Of a DNA stretch of 64,000 bases, positions 1 through 8,652 are shown one piece after another. The notes under the pieces were generated by a model. The model did not search any database and had not been told where the DNA came from. It saw only the letters and a program-made list of their open reading frames with translations. Position 1 is the stretch's first letter. Each line of letters starts with the position of its first letter. The stretch comes from Verrucomicrobiota bacterium (GTDB lineage: Bacteria > Verrucomicrobiota > Verrucomicrobiia > Limisphaerales > Pedosphaeraceae): assembly GCA_021325145.1 (NCBI GenBank), contig JAJPHR010000110.1, positions 145,117 through 209,116 on the forward strand, in the 5' to 3' direction. Both the position numbers and the translations under genes were made by a program.

Positions 1-98
1 AATTTGGCGTGACGCGCGAACGCGTCCGGCAGATACAAAACATCGCGTTGAAGAAACTCCGCAAAATGATCGAACGATTCGAAAGCAAAAAATCCTAA
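1..98 (+). CDS. RNA polymerase sigma-70 family factor, C-terminal end (5' truncated by window)
   Basis: The frame opening at base 3 encodes FGVTRERVRQIQNIALKKL followed by RKMIERFESKKS and a TAA at 96-98. This is the region 4.2 helix-turn-helix that reads the -35 promoter element in sigma-70 proteins; the VTRERVRQI recognition helix is diagnostic of the RpoD/RpoS/RpoH group. Only about 31 residues are in the window, so housekeeping RpoD cannot be separated from an alternative group 2 factor. The end lies 24 bases before apt on the same strand, so the two may be co-transcribed. Confidence 0.85.
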   Translation, partial: FGVTRERVRQIQNIALKKLRKMIERFESKKS

Positions 99-122
99 CC
101 ACTCAACCCCACCATACCACTC

Positions 123-659
123 ATGAGCTCATCCCGACCTGTGGCCGCGGACATCGAACGCGCCATCCGCAATATACCTGACTTCCCCAAACCCGGCATT
201 CAATTCAAGGACATCACCCCGGTGCTGGCCGATCCGCAGTTGTTTGCCGGCAGCATCGACCTGCTGATTGGCAAGTTCAAACCCGGCACGGTGGATGCGG
301 TGGTGGGCATCGATGCCCGCGGCTTCATCTTTGCGGCCGGCGCGGCCTTGCGTTTGCAGGCGGGGTTTGTGCCGGTGCGCAAAAAGGGCAAGCTGCCGTA
401 CCAAACCCACGAACAAAACTACGACCTGGAATACGGCGCGAATGCCATCGCCATCCATATTGACGCGGTGAAACCCGGCAGCCGCGTGCTGTTGATCGAT
501 GATTTGCTGGCGACGGGCGGGACGGCCGCCGCCGCCGCCGCGCTGCTGAAAAAAGTCGGCGCGCAAATCCTCGAGATTTCCTTCCTCATCGAATTGAGCT
601 TTCTCAGTGGCCGCGACAAGTTGAAAGACTACCCGGTGCGATCGATTATTACCTACTGA
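123..659 (+). CDS. apt: Adenine phosphoribosyltransferase
   Basis: This cytosolic purine-salvage enzyme converts adenine and PRPP to AMP and pyrophosphate. The 178-residue product has the usual family length. It starts with the typical IRNIPDFPKPGIQFKDITPVL segment, has the VVGIDARGFIFAAGAA region near residue 60, and carries the PRPP-binding loop VLLIDDLLATGGTAAAAAAL near residues 122-141. The ATG at 123 is the first plausible start after the upstream sigma-factor stop and gives full-length alignment with the family. No strong Shine-Dalgarno is visible. Confidence 0.95.
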   Translation: MSSSRPVAADIERAIRNIPDFPKPGIQFKDITPVLADPQLFAGSIDLLIGKFKPGTVDAVVGIDARGFIFAAGAALRLQAGFVPVRKKGKLPYQTHEQNYDLEYGANAIAIHIDAVKPGSRVLLIDDLLATGGTAAAAAALLKKVGAQILEISFLIELSFLSGRDKLKDYPVRSIITY

Positions 660-723
660 GCGATCCAGCGGGCCGGTTTGAATTTAATTTGCAACCTTTG
701 AGCCTGCGCTAGACTCTGTCTTG

Positions 724-2952
724 ATGCATTGGTTGCAATCGCTTGACGTCACGCTGTTTCACTGGGTCAACCCGGCCTTGAGCAGCGCCTTGCTTGACGT
801 GCTCATGCCGTTTTGCAGCGGCAACCGTTTTTTCGTGCCAGTTTTCGTGTTGATTTGCGTCAGCCTGGCCATCTGGGGCGGCGCGCGCGGGCGGCTTTGT
901 ATTCTGATGCTTTTGCTCGCGGTCGGCCTTGGCGATACGCTCGTCTGCAATACCATCAAACAACTGTTACACCGGCCGCGGCCGTTCTTGGCGCTTGCCG
1001 GTGTGCATGTCCCCGACGCCATCGGGCGCACTCCGAGCGGGAGCATGCCGTCGTCGCACGCTGCCAACTGGTTCGCGGCCGCCGTGGTCACGTTTATTTA
1101 CTATCGACGAAGCGTATGGTTCATGCTGCCGCTGGCCATGCTGGTCGGCTTTTCGCGCATCTACAACGGCGTCCATTATCCGAGCGACGTTCTGGCGGGC
1201 GCGGTCCTCGGGGCAGGGTATGCCGCGGGCGGGGTTTGGACCCTGGACGCAATCTGGCAATGGGCCGGCCGGCGATGGTTTCCGCTTTGGTGGCAAAAAC
1301 TTCCTTCGTTGATGAACCCAACACCGGTTCCGGCCGCTGCAACCGGAGAGGCCGCAGCGTCCACAGCCGACCTTCAGCGCACGCGCGACACGCAATGGAT
1401 TGCGATGGGATATGCGTTGATCGGCCTTCATCTCATCGCCAAGCTTATTTACCTCGCGAGCGGGAAGATTGATTTGCAACAGGACGAGGCCTACCAGTGG
1501 ATTTGGTCAAAGCACCTTGCGCTGTCTTACTACAGCAAACCGCCGATGATCGCCTACACGCAATTCCTGAGCACATCCTTGTGGGGAGACAATCCTTTCG
1601 GGATTCGATTTTTTTCGCCGGTCATCACCGCGGTGGTCAGCATTCTTACTTTGCGATTCATGGCCCGGGCGGTCAGCCCTCGCGCCGCGTTTTGGCTCTG
1701 CGCGGCTCTGCTCACGGTGCCGCTGTTCGCCATTGGCGCAACGTTGCTGACCATCGACCCGCTGTCGGTGATGTTCTGGTTTTTGGCGTTGATCGCGGGT
1801 TGGCGCGTGGTGCAGGCCGATTCCAATGCTCCAACCAGCGATTGGCTGTGGGTCGGGGTTTGGATGGGGCTGGGATTCTTGAGCAAGTACACGGCCTTGT
1901 TTCAGTTGTTGTGTTGGGCGGTGTTCTTTGCGCTATGGCCGCCGGCCCGCAAACACCTCCGAAGGCCGGGGCCATACCTGGCGCTGTTGATCAATGCCGT
2001 TTGCATGCTGCCGGTGTTGATTTGGAACCACCAGCACCATTGGATCACGGTCCAGCATGTGGCCGAAGATGGCGGGCTCGACAAATCATGGCTGCCCACT
2101 CCAGCCAATCTCTGGTTCGGTTTCAGCCGCTACACAACCGATTTCGTGGCGCTCGAAACCCTGCTCTTGAACCCGTTCCTCATCCTGCCGGCCGTTTGGG
2201 CCGCCGTGGCGTTCTGGCGGGCCAGGGACAAAGATCCGCTCCTGGTTTACCTTTTCAGCATGAGCGCGCCCTTGTTTGTGACTTTCTTCCTGTTGACGTT
2301 TCGTTCACGGGTGCTGCCGAACTGGATCGCTCCGGGGATTCTTCCGCTCTTTTGCCTGGCGGCGGTTTACTGGGATCGCCGATGGGAAGCCGGCCGCCGG
2401 GCGATCAAATACTGGTTGGTCCCGGGGTTCAGCATTTGCGGCGTTTGCGTTCTGCTCATGCACGACACTAATTTGATCGCCAGGATCGCCGGGCGGCCCC
2501 TGCCCGCCAAACTCGATCCGTTGCGCCGGGTCAAGGCCTGGCCGGACACGGTGGCAGTCGTGGAATCGGCACGGCAGAAGCTGCTCGCGGAAGGCAAGCC
2601 AGTGTTCATCATCGGTAGCCATTATGGCATCACCAGCGAGATTACGTTCTACCTGCCGGAGGCGAAGGCGGGCGTTCCGGACCATCCGCTCGCTTATTTT
2701 CAAACGGTCAAAGTGCCTGAAAATCAATTTTGCTTTTGGCCGGGTTACCAGGATCGCAAGGGACAGAATGCGATCTACGTGCAGGAACTGGACTTCTATC
2801 CCGACCCGCCCAGAAGCCTCGAAGCTCCGCCCATTCCCGAGGGGCTCGCGCAGGAATTCGAATCGGTTAAGGACTTGGGCGCCGTGATGGTGCAATACCG
2901 CGGGCGGCCCATACGGCGGATTCAGCTTGCGGAATGCCGCGGCTTGCGTTGA
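724..2952 (+). CDS. PAP2-family phosphatase fused to a GT39/ArnT-like membrane glycosyltransferase
   Basis: This is a two-domain integral membrane protein. Residues about 1-190 are a PAP2 lipid phosphatase with all three motifs: KQLLHRPRP near residue 80, SGSMPSSHA near 105, and SRIYNGVHYPSD near 145. Residues about 220-742 resemble the PMT_2/ArnT family of polyprenyl-phosphate-sugar transferases. That part begins with an Asp-containing loop (QQDEAYQWIWSKHLALSYYSKPPMIAY reads across residues near 255-280) and continues through many hydrophobic segments. PAP2 enzymes remove phosphate from lipid pyrophosphates, and ArnT-like enzymes use polyprenyl-linked sugars. A coupled envelope-modification role is therefore plausible but inferred. 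A TTG at 721 precedes the ATG at 724; the ATG is preferred. Confidence 0.85.
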   Translation: MHWLQSLDVTLFHWVNPALSSALLDVLMPFCSGNRFFVPVFVLICVSLAIWGGARGRLCILMLLLAVGLGDTLVCNTIKQLLHRPRPFLALAGVHVPDAIGRTPSGSMPSSHAANWFAAAVVTFIYYRRSVWFMLPLAMLVGFSRIYNGVHYPSDVLAGAVLGAGYAAGGVWTLDAIWQWAGRRWFPLWWQKLPSLMNPTPVPAAATGEAAASTADLQRTRDTQWIAMGYALIGLHLIAKLIYLASGKIDLQQDEAYQWIWSKHLALSYYSKPPMIAYTQFLSTSLWGDNPFGIRFFSPVITAVVSILTLRFMARAVSPRAAFWLCAALLTVPLFAIGATLLTIDPLSVMFWFLALIAGWRVVQADSNAPTSDWLWVGVWMGLGFLSKYTALFQLLCWAVFFALWPPARKHLRRPGPYLALLINAVCMLPVLIWNHQHHWITVQHVAEDGGLDKSWLPTPANLWFGFSRYTTDFVALETLLLNPFLILPAVWAAVAFWRARDKDPLLVYLFSMSAPLFVTFFLLTFRSRVLPNWIAPGILPLFCLAAVYWDRRWEAGRRAIKYWLVPGFSICGVCVLLMHDTNLIARIAGRPLPAKLDPLRRVKAWPDTVAVVESARQKLLAEGKPVFIIGSHYGITSEITFYLPEAKAGVPDHPLAYFQTVKVPENQFCFWPGYQDRKGQNAIYVQELDFYPDPPRSLEAPPIPEGLAQEFESVKDLGAVMVQYRGRPIRRIQLAECRGLR

Positions 2953-2958
2953 CCCAGC

Positions 2959-3909
2959 ATGAGCCCATTCATTAACAAATTCTCCACGCAGCATTATGAT
3001 CTGGCGGCAACCTTGTCCTCCGGCCAGGCATTTCGCTGGCGGGCGCAAGGGGACGCCTGGATCGGAGTAATTGCTGGGCGCTGGGTTCGGCTGCGCTGCG
3101 AGGACGACGGTGTCCTGGCTGAAACCGCCGAACCAATCACCGATTGGAATTGGCTGACTCATTATTTGCAACTGCAACTCGATTTGCCGTCCGTGCTGGC
3201 GAGTTTTCCCGATGATGCGCCGATGCGTTCGGCCGTGGCGGTGTGCCGGGGGTTGCGGCTCTTGCGGCAGGATCCCTGGGAATGCCTGGCTTCGTTCATT
3301 CTATCGTCCACGAAGCAGATCGTTCAAATCCAGCAAATCATCGCGTTGCTTTGCGAACGTTATGGGGAGTTGGTCGCCATTCCCACTGGAGAGCCGCCCG
3401 CGCATGCTTTTCCCTCCGCCGCCCGGCTCGCGGCAATTACTGAAAAGGAACTGCGCGATTGCAAGATGGGCTTCCGCGCCCCGTATCTGCTCGCCACCGC
3501 CCGGATGGTCGCGGAAGGCCGAATTGATCTCGAACGGTTGCGCGGGTTGGGCGTCGCGGAAGCGCGGGAAGCTTTGATCGGTTTGCCTGGAGTTGGACGA
3601 AAAATCGCCGATTGTGTGCTGCTCTTTGCGTACGGTTTTCAAGCGGCGTTTCCGGTGGACGTTTGGGTGATGAAAGCTCTGCGTGAACTTTACTTTCCAC
3701 GGCGGCGGCCCACACCCAAACGCCTGCAAAAGTTCACCGAAACCTACTTCGGCAGCCATGCCGGTTATGCGCAGCAGTATCTGTTTCATTACATGCGCAA
3801 ACACGTTCCCTCCGCGACGCCAATCCCTGCTCAATTGAAGCGAAAAAATGCGCATCCCCGCCGCTCCAGCGGAAATCGACCAACTGAACCGTTTAGCTAT
3901 GCAAACTGA
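2959..3909 (+). CDS. ogg: 8-oxoguanine DNA glycosylase/AP lyase, OGG1-type
   Basis: This base-excision repair enzyme removes 8-oxoguanine. The N-terminal part has the OGG_N signature TLSSGQAFRW (near residues 17-26). The HhH-GPD core contains LIGLPGVGRKIADCVLLF near residues 210-228, where the Lys after GVGR corresponds to the Schiff-base lysine, followed by the catalytic-Asp segment FPVDVWVMKAL. The STKQIVQIQQI helix matches the SSNNNI region of OGG1. The length (316 residues) is normal. It starts 7 bases after the preceding stop and its last 11 bases overlap the next gene. Bacterial OGG1-type enzymes are less common than MutM but are known. Confidence 0.9.
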   Translation: MSPFINKFSTQHYDLAATLSSGQAFRWRAQGDAWIGVIAGRWVRLRCEDDGVLAETAEPITDWNWLTHYLQLQLDLPSVLASFPDDAPMRSAVAVCRGLRLLRQDPWECLASFILSSTKQIVQIQQIIALLCERYGELVAIPTGEPPAHAFPSAARLAAITEKELRDCKMGFRAPYLLATARMVAEGRIDLERLRGLGVAEAREALIGLPGVGRKIADCVLLFAYGFQAAFPVDVWVMKALRELYFPRRRPTPKRLQKFTETYFGSHAGYAQQYLFHYMRKHVPSATPIPAQLKRKNAHPRRSSGNRPTEPFSYAN

Positions 3910-4660
3910 CGACTCGGCAATCGAAGTACTGTTCACGCCGGCGGAGTTTGCCACGCTTCGCCTGCGGCATCTTGGCAATACTACGTGCGTAGTATTCGAT
4001 GTATTTCGGGCAACCAGCACAATCGTCACCGCGTTGGCGCAAGGCGCAACCGAAGTCATCCCGGTTGCCGAAATTACGGAAGCGCTGGCGATTCACGCAC
4101 AGACACCCAATGTGCTCCTCGCAGGCGAACGCGATGGCTTGCGCATCCGGGCGAATCTTACCGGCAGCATTGATTTCGATTTGGGCAACTCGCCAAGGGA
4201 ATTCACGCCCGCCGTTGTTGGCGGCAAGCGCATCGTTCTATCCACTACGAACGGGTCCCGCGCTTTGCGCGCGTGTGCTCACGCCCGGACGGTGCTGGCC
4301 GCATCATTCCTGAATTTGAAGGCCACCGCCGATTTTCTGCAAGCGCACCCGGCAAAGCAGGTGCTTCTGGTTTGCAGTGGCACAGGCGAGGAACCGGCGT
4401 ACGAAGACGTTCTGGGAGCAGGCGCTTTGGCATCCGCGCTCTGGCCGGATTCAGATCGTCTGGTGGCTGATTCGGCGGCTGTGGCACGGCAGATCTACGA
4501 GCGGCATCAGGATGATCTATCGAGCGCGGTAAAATTATCGCGTAACGGGCGGCGACTCCTGGGCATGCCGGAATTGCGCGAAGATGTGGCCTGGTGTCTG
4601 CAACGGGACGTGTATTCCCTGGTCACCAGGATGGAGAATGGCAAAGTGGCCAGGGCATAA
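3899..4660 (+). CDS. comB: 2-phosphosulfolactate phosphatase family protein
   Basis: The product matches the ComB family, which dephosphorylates 2-phosphosulfolactate to sulfolactate in the coenzyme M/sulfolactate route; in most bacteria the physiological role is untested. Recognisable blocks are CVVFDVFRATSTIVTAL, LLAGERDGLRI, GSIDFDLGNSPREF, IVLSTTNGSRAL and LLVCSGTG. The ATG at 3899 is preferred because the preceding 17 in-frame codons lie inside the OGG1 coding region and look unlike the family N-terminus; an in-frame ATG at 3848 is the alternative. Its 3' end faces the TPR gene on the other strand, only 38 bases away. Confidence 0.85.
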   Translation: MQTDDSAIEVLFTPAEFATLRLRHLGNTTCVVFDVFRATSTIVTALAQGATEVIPVAEITEALAIHAQTPNVLLAGERDGLRIRANLTGSIDFDLGNSPREFTPAVVGGKRIVLSTTNGSRALRACAHARTVLAASFLNLKATADFLQAHPAKQVLLVCSGTGEEPAYEDVLGAGALASALWPDSDRLVADSAAVARQIYERHQDDLSSAVKLSRNGRRLLGMPELREDVAWCLQRDVYSLVTRMENGKVARA

Positions 4661-4698
4661 TTTCCACCTGTGGTTGCCTGGGGCAAGGCTGGCCGTGT

Positions 4699-6756
4699 TT
4701 ATTTGGACAGCGCGGCAATCTGCCGTTGGGCCTCGGCATAACTCGGACGCAGGCGCAATGCTTCCTGAAAATGTTTCAAGGCTTCGTCCCGTTTGCCTTG
4801 TTGCAGAAGAACCATTCCCAGGTTGTAGTTTGCCTCGGGATTGTCTGCTTTCAACTCCAGCGCGCGTGTGTATTGTTTGGCCGCGTCGTCCAAGCGCCCT
4901 TGCTCCGACAGCACGTTGCCGAGATTGTTGTGCGCTTGCGCGTCGTCCGGTTTGAGTGCGAGGGCGATCTGGTATTCCCGGGCCGCTTCGTCGAGTTTGT
5001 GCTGGACGGCGAACGCATTGCCCAGGTTGCTATGCGCGCTCGCGTAGGATGGACGCAGGCGAATCGCTTCCTTCAAATGCAGCACCGCTTCGTCGAACCT
5101 GCCGCGCATCGCCAGGGCGATTCCGATGTTATTGTGCGCATCCGCGTGATCGGGCTTGAGTTCCAGGGTGCGCTGGTATTCGGCAAGCGCTTCGTCGGAT
5201 TTGCCAAGCTCCGCCAGCGCATTGCCCAAATTGTTGTGCGCTTCCGCGAGGCCAGGCTGGATGCGAAGCGCCGCGAGATAGTAATTCACGGCTTCGGCAT
5301 GTCTCCCTTTTTCCGCCAGCACGTAGCCCATGTTGTTCTGCGCTTCTTCGTAATTTGGATTGATCGCAATGGACTTCTGGTAATTCGTCATCGCCTCGTC
5401 CATTTTCCCGTCGTGGTCGAGGAAGAAACCGAGATTGTTGTAGGCCAGATAATTGTTGCTCGTCACCTCAACCGCATGCCCGAACAGCGTCAGGCTGTTT
5501 TTCCAGTATTGTATTTGGAAGAAGGTCGCCAACATGCAAAGCACAAGGGCGGTTACGCAACCAGCCGAAACGATCCGTTGCGACCCCGGCGACCGCGACA
5601 ACTCCGGCACCCCCCAGCAAATCATGATCAACAGCCCAATCCCTGGCACGTACGAATAACGGTCCGCCATCGATTGCACTCCCACCTGAACCAACCCAAT
5701 GACGGGAACGAGGCAACCGACGAACCAGAACCATCCAACGGCCAGGTACGGTTTGCGTCGTGCCGCTAAAATTACCGCGACGCTGACTCCAGCCAGAAAC
5801 ACGCCCGCAGCAATGATCAACCACACCGGCCACGAGCGCGGATGCGGGTAGAGCACCGAAAGATTAACCGGCCACAACAACTTGCCGACGTAGCGAAAGT
5901 AGGAGACGAGCGCATTGGCCAATCGCTGCCCAATTGTCAGCACGTTCAGCGACGACACTGCTCCGCCTCGCTTCTGCACGAAGAAGGTTACGGCACTCGA
6001 AACCACAGCCAGGAGGAAGAACGGCACCTTTTCCAGCAGCAACCATCCACTTGCGCGGCGATTTGAGATTTCAAATCTGAAATTGGAAATCCGCCCGAGA
6101 GGCCAATAGTCCACCAGCAAAAGGACAAAAGGCAGCGTGACCAACATCGGCTTGGCCATGAGGCCGAGCGCAAAGCAAGCCAGCGAGAGCGTATAAAAGA
6201 CTTTGGACCTTGGACCTTGGACCTTGGACTCGTTTGCGTAGCGAACGTACGCAATCATGGTCAGCAACCAAAAGAAGGCGCTGAGCACGTCCTTCCGCTC
6301 CGCCACCCAAGCCACCGATTCCACCCGCAACGGATGCCATGCGAACAAAGCTGCTGCCGCCGCGCTTCGCCAGGTTGCGCCAGTCATCTGGCGCAGCAGC
6401 GCGAACAGCAACAGTGTGTTCGCGACATGGAGCAGAACATTTGTCAGGTGATGCCCGCCCGCCCGCAGCCCGTAGATCTGGCAATCCGCCATGTGCGAAA
6501 TCCAGGTCAGCGGATGCCAATTGCTCGCCTCTCCGGTCAGGAACGCCCAATGCGCGTTCTGCCAACTCAATCCCGATTGAACGTGCGCGTTGCTGGTAAC
6601 GTAAGCTGGGTCGTCGTAGTTTACGAAATCATTCCAGAGCGCCGGCAAGTACAGCCCGCAGGTGACCAGGGCCAGGCTGAGCCAAATGAATGCGTTCCGT
6701 CGCTGCATCCCTTCAGAGACTGCCACGGCTTTGTTCGAATTCGCATTCTTGCTCAC
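4699..6756 (-). CDS. TMTC-like membrane protein with C-terminal TPR repeats
   Basis: The N-terminal half (about 420 residues) is polytopic membrane protein with the hallmarks of the TMTC/PMT-like glycosyltransferase fold: FVNYDDPAYV, WHPLTWISHMADCQIYGL, GGHHLTNVLLH, HPLRVESVAWVAERKDVLS and GLMAKPMLVTLPFVLLL. The C-terminal part holds about seven TPR units, recognisable by repeated AHNNLGNAL-type helices, so partner binding is likely. The protein is probably an O-glycosyltransferase or an assembly factor of the inner membrane; activity is inferred. The start is uncertain: a GTG at 6756 is used here and an ATG at 6708 is also good. Two stretches (near 6202-6230 and 6060-6091) look like intergenic repeat sequence read in frame. 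Confidence 0.8.
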   Translation of the reverse strand: MSKNANSNKAVAVSEGMQRRNAFIWLSLALVTCGLYLPALWNDFVNYDDPAYVTSNAHVQSGLSWQNAHWAFLTGEASNWHPLTWISHMADCQIYGLRAGGHHLTNVLLHVANTLLLFALLRQMTGATWRSAAAAALFAWHPLRVESVAWVAERKDVLSAFFWLLTMIAYVRYANESKVQGPRSKVFYTLSLACFALGLMAKPMLVTLPFVLLLVDYWPLGRISNFRFEISNRRASGWLLLEKVPFFLLAVVSSAVTFFVQKRGGAVSSLNVLTIGQRLANALVSYFRYVGKLLWPVNLSVLYPHPRSWPVWLIIAAGVFLAGVSVAVILAARRKPYLAVGWFWFVGCLVPVIGLVQVGVQSMADRYSYVPGIGLLIMICWGVPELSRSPGSQRIVSAGCVTALVLCMLATFFQIQYWKNSLTLFGHAVEVTSNNYLAYNNLGFFLDHDGKMDEAMTNYQKSIAINPNYEEAQNNMGYVLAEKGRHAEAVNYYLAALRIQPGLAEAHNNLGNALAELGKSDEALAEYQRTLELKPDHADAHNNIGIALAMRGRFDEAVLHLKEAIRLRPSYASAHSNLGNAFAVQHKLDEAAREYQIALALKPDDAQAHNNLGNVLSEQGRLDDAAKQYTRALELKADNPEANYNLGMVLLQQGKRDEALKHFQEALRLRPSYAEAQRQIAALSK
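6060..6091. repeat. GATTTCAAATC-type short palindromic repeat inside coding sequence
   Basis: The stretch GATTTGAGATTTCAAATC followed by TGAAATTGGAAATC contains the 13-base palindrome AGATTTCAAATCT. It is translated on the minus strand as ISNFRFEISNRR, between the WPLG and LLLEKVPFFLL blocks of the TMTC-like protein. The amino-acid string looks like repeat-derived filler rather than conserved sequence. Confidence 0.5.
6202..6230. repeat. Four-unit TTGGACC heptamer tandem repeat inside coding sequence
   Basis: Units TTGGACC occur at 6203-6209, 6210-6216 and 6217-6223, followed by TTGGACT at 6224-6230. On the coding (minus) strand they read as ESKVQGPRSKVF, between the AYVRYAN and YTLSLACFALGLM blocks of the TMTC-like protein. 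Heptamers with a low-complexity translation of this sort look like a mobile or slippage-prone repeat accommodated in a loop. Confidence 0.75.
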
Positions 6757-6973
6757 GGTCCTGATTTTAACCTTAAGCAATGGCTTTCGTCCAAGCCCGC
6801 GTTTGAACTCACACCGGCTGGCGTTTGTGCGAGCGCCAGCGTCTGTCTGTATCAAAGCAATGACGACTGCTTTCCCGGAGTGCACCCGAGGACGGGCGCA
6901 CTCCGCCTGGGCGAGGTCGCGGGCGCGCTATTGCGCCTTGCACCAGCCGCCGACTTCTCTTATCAATTCCGCC

Positions 6974-7888
6974 ATGAAAGCCCTGCAACTGGTCTTAATG
7001 TTCACACTCACCGGAACCATCCTGCCCGCGTTCGGCCAAACTGCCGATCCGCTTCCAGACACGGTTGCGCCAGGCGCGAAGCTGGAAAAGCTCGCCGGTG
7101 AGTTCGAATTCACCGAAGGACCCACCTGCGACGCCAACGGCAATATCTTTTTCACCGACCAACCGAACAACCGCATCATGAAGTGGACCGTGGACGGCAA
7201 GCTTTCCACGTTCCTGCAGCCGGCGGGACGCGCCAATGGAATGTATTTCGATCACAACGGCAATCTGCTCGCCTGCGCGGACGAAAAGACCGAGCTCTGG
7301 TCGATCACGCCCGACGGCAAGCATGTTGTCCTCGCCAAAGAGTTTGCGGGAAAACCGTTGAACGGTCCGAATGACGTTTGGGCGCGGCCCGATGGCGGGC
7401 TTTATCTTACCGATCCTTTCTACAAGCGCCCGTGGTGGGATTATAATGATCGTCCGCAAGACGGCGAACATGTTTATTTCCTCAGCGCGGATCGCAAGAC
7501 TTTCAAGCGTGTCATCACGGATTTTGTCAGGCCAAATGGCATCATCGGCACGCCAGACGGCAAGACGCTCTACGTTTCCGACATTGACGCGCACAAGACC
7601 TACGCCTACGACGTCCAGCCGGACGGTTCGCTGACGAACAAGCGGCTCCATTGCAAACTGGGCTCGGACGGGATGACACTGGACAGCGAAGGGAACGTTT
7701 ATCTCACTGGCAAAGGGGTTTCGGTATTTGATCGCACAGGAAAACCCGCTGGACACATCGACGTGCCCGAAAGCTGGTCGGCCAACATCTGCTTCGGCGG
7801 CAAGGACAAACAAACGCTATTCATCACCGCCAGCAAAAGCCTTTATAGCATCCGAATGAAGGTGAAAGGCGCGAACGCCGCGAAATGA
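6974..7888 (+). CDS. SMP-30/gluconolactonase family protein, secreted
   Basis: The 304-residue product starts with a signal peptide (MKALQLVLMFTLTGTILPAFGQ) and continues as an SMP-30/gluconolactonase/LRE six-bladed propeller. Family features are EFEFTEGPTCDANGNIFFTD near residues 41-60, LNGPNDVWARPDGGLYLTDP near 130, PNGIIGTPDGKTLYVSD near 190 and SDGMTLDSEGNVYL near 232. These enzymes hydrolyse sugar lactones with a bound divalent metal; the substrate here is unknown. The ATG at 6974 is chosen because it begins the signal peptide. The longer upstream frame runs through the region divergent from the TPR gene. Confidence 0.9.
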   Translation: MKALQLVLMFTLTGTILPAFGQTADPLPDTVAPGAKLEKLAGEFEFTEGPTCDANGNIFFTDQPNNRIMKWTVDGKLSTFLQPAGRANGMYFDHNGNLLACADEKTELWSITPDGKHVVLAKEFAGKPLNGPNDVWARPDGGLYLTDPFYKRPWWDYNDRPQDGEHVYFLSADRKTFKRVITDFVRPNGIIGTPDGKTLYVSDIDAHKTYAYDVQPDGSLTNKRLHCKLGSDGMTLDSEGNVYLTGKGVSVFDRTGKPAGHIDVPESWSANICFGGKDKQTLFITASKSLYSIRMKVKGANAAK

Positions 7889-7901
7889 TGATTGTCTGCC
7901 G

Positions 7902-7978
7902 TGGCAAGGCGGGCGGTTCTCTGCCCGCCGCGCGTCCGGCAATCCGGGACGGCGCGCACGGAGTGACGCGCCCTGCCA
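7902..7978 (-). repeat. Dispersed GC-rich palindromic repeat, copy A
   Basis: Read on the minus strand, this begins TGGCAGGGCGCGTCACTCC, continues GTGCGCGCCG, and ends in CCGCCCGCCTTGCCA. It shares the GCGCGTCACTCC(G/A)(T/A)GCGCGCC core with the copies near 16405, 24114 and 28071. It fills the space between the lactonase stop and the ThrH start. Confidence 0.75.
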
Positions 7979-8034
7979 AACCGCTGCTTGCTCCCACGCT
8001 GGACACATCCCCCGCATTTTGGAAAGCTTTCTTC

Positions 8035-8640
8035 GTGAAACAATCGATTGTTACGTTGGATTTGGAAGGCGTTCTGGTTCCGGAAATCTGGATCGCCGTC
8101 TCGGAAAAAACCGGCATCAAGGAACTGCGCCGCACCACACGCGACGAGCCGGATTACGACAAGCTGATGAAGGGACGGCTCAACATCCTCGACCAGCATG
8201 GCCTTGGGCTTTCCGATATTCAGGAGGTGATTGGAACCCTGCGCCCGCTCGAAGGCGGCAAAGAGTTCCTCGACGAACTGCGGGCTCTTACCCAGGTCAT
8301 CATCCTTTCTGACACCTTCGAGGAATTTGCCAAACCGTTGATGAGGCAACTCGACTGGCCGACGCTCTTTTGCCACAAGCTGGAAGTGCAAAATGACCGC
8401 ATCGTCAATTACCGCCTGCGCCAGCCCAATCAAAAACAAAAATCCGTCGCCGCCCTCAAAAACCTCAACTACCACGTCATTGCCGCCGGTGATTCCTTTA
8501 ACGACACCGCCATGCTTGGCGAAGCGCACGCAGGTTTTCTTTTCCACGCTCCCGTCGCAATCCAAAAGCAATTTCCGCAGTTTCCGGCGCTTGAGACCTA
8601 CGCGGATCTACTCAAGCTGATCCGGAAAGCGCTGGCATAG
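8035..8640 (+). CDS. thrH: Phosphoserine phosphatase / homoserine phosphotransferase ThrH
   Basis: This HAD-superfamily enzyme of serine/threonine metabolism dephosphorylates phosphoserine and, in the Pseudomonas ThrH prototype, can pass the phosphate to homoserine. The match is close along the whole length: IVTLDLEGVLVPEIWIAVSE (nucleophile Asp in DLEG), LRPLEGG, VIILSDTFEEF, LMRQLDWPTLFCHKLEV, and AAGDSFNDTAMLGEAHAG for the metal-binding Asp pair. The GTG at 8035 gives a product of ThrH length (201 residues). The frame stays open upstream to 7885, but that extension is repeat copy A and is not family-like. Confidence 0.92.
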   Translation: MKQSIVTLDLEGVLVPEIWIAVSEKTGIKELRRTTRDEPDYDKLMKGRLNILDQHGLGLSDIQEVIGTLRPLEGGKEFLDELRALTQVIILSDTFEEFAKPLMRQLDWPTLFCHKLEVQNDRIVNYRLRQPNQKQKSVAALKNLNYHVIAAGDSFNDTAMLGEAHAGFLFHAPVAIQKQFPQFPALETYADLLKLIRKALA

Positions 8641-8652
8641 GATCGACGGCAA

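Noticed and set aside
4594..5769. Open frame of 391 residues on the plus strand
   Set aside because: It runs antisense to the TPR repeats of the TMTC-like gene, and its repeats mirror those TPR codons.
7885..8034. N-terminal extension of ThrH to the ATG at 7885
   Set aside because: The extension is encoded by dispersed repeat copy A and is absent in ThrH proteins.
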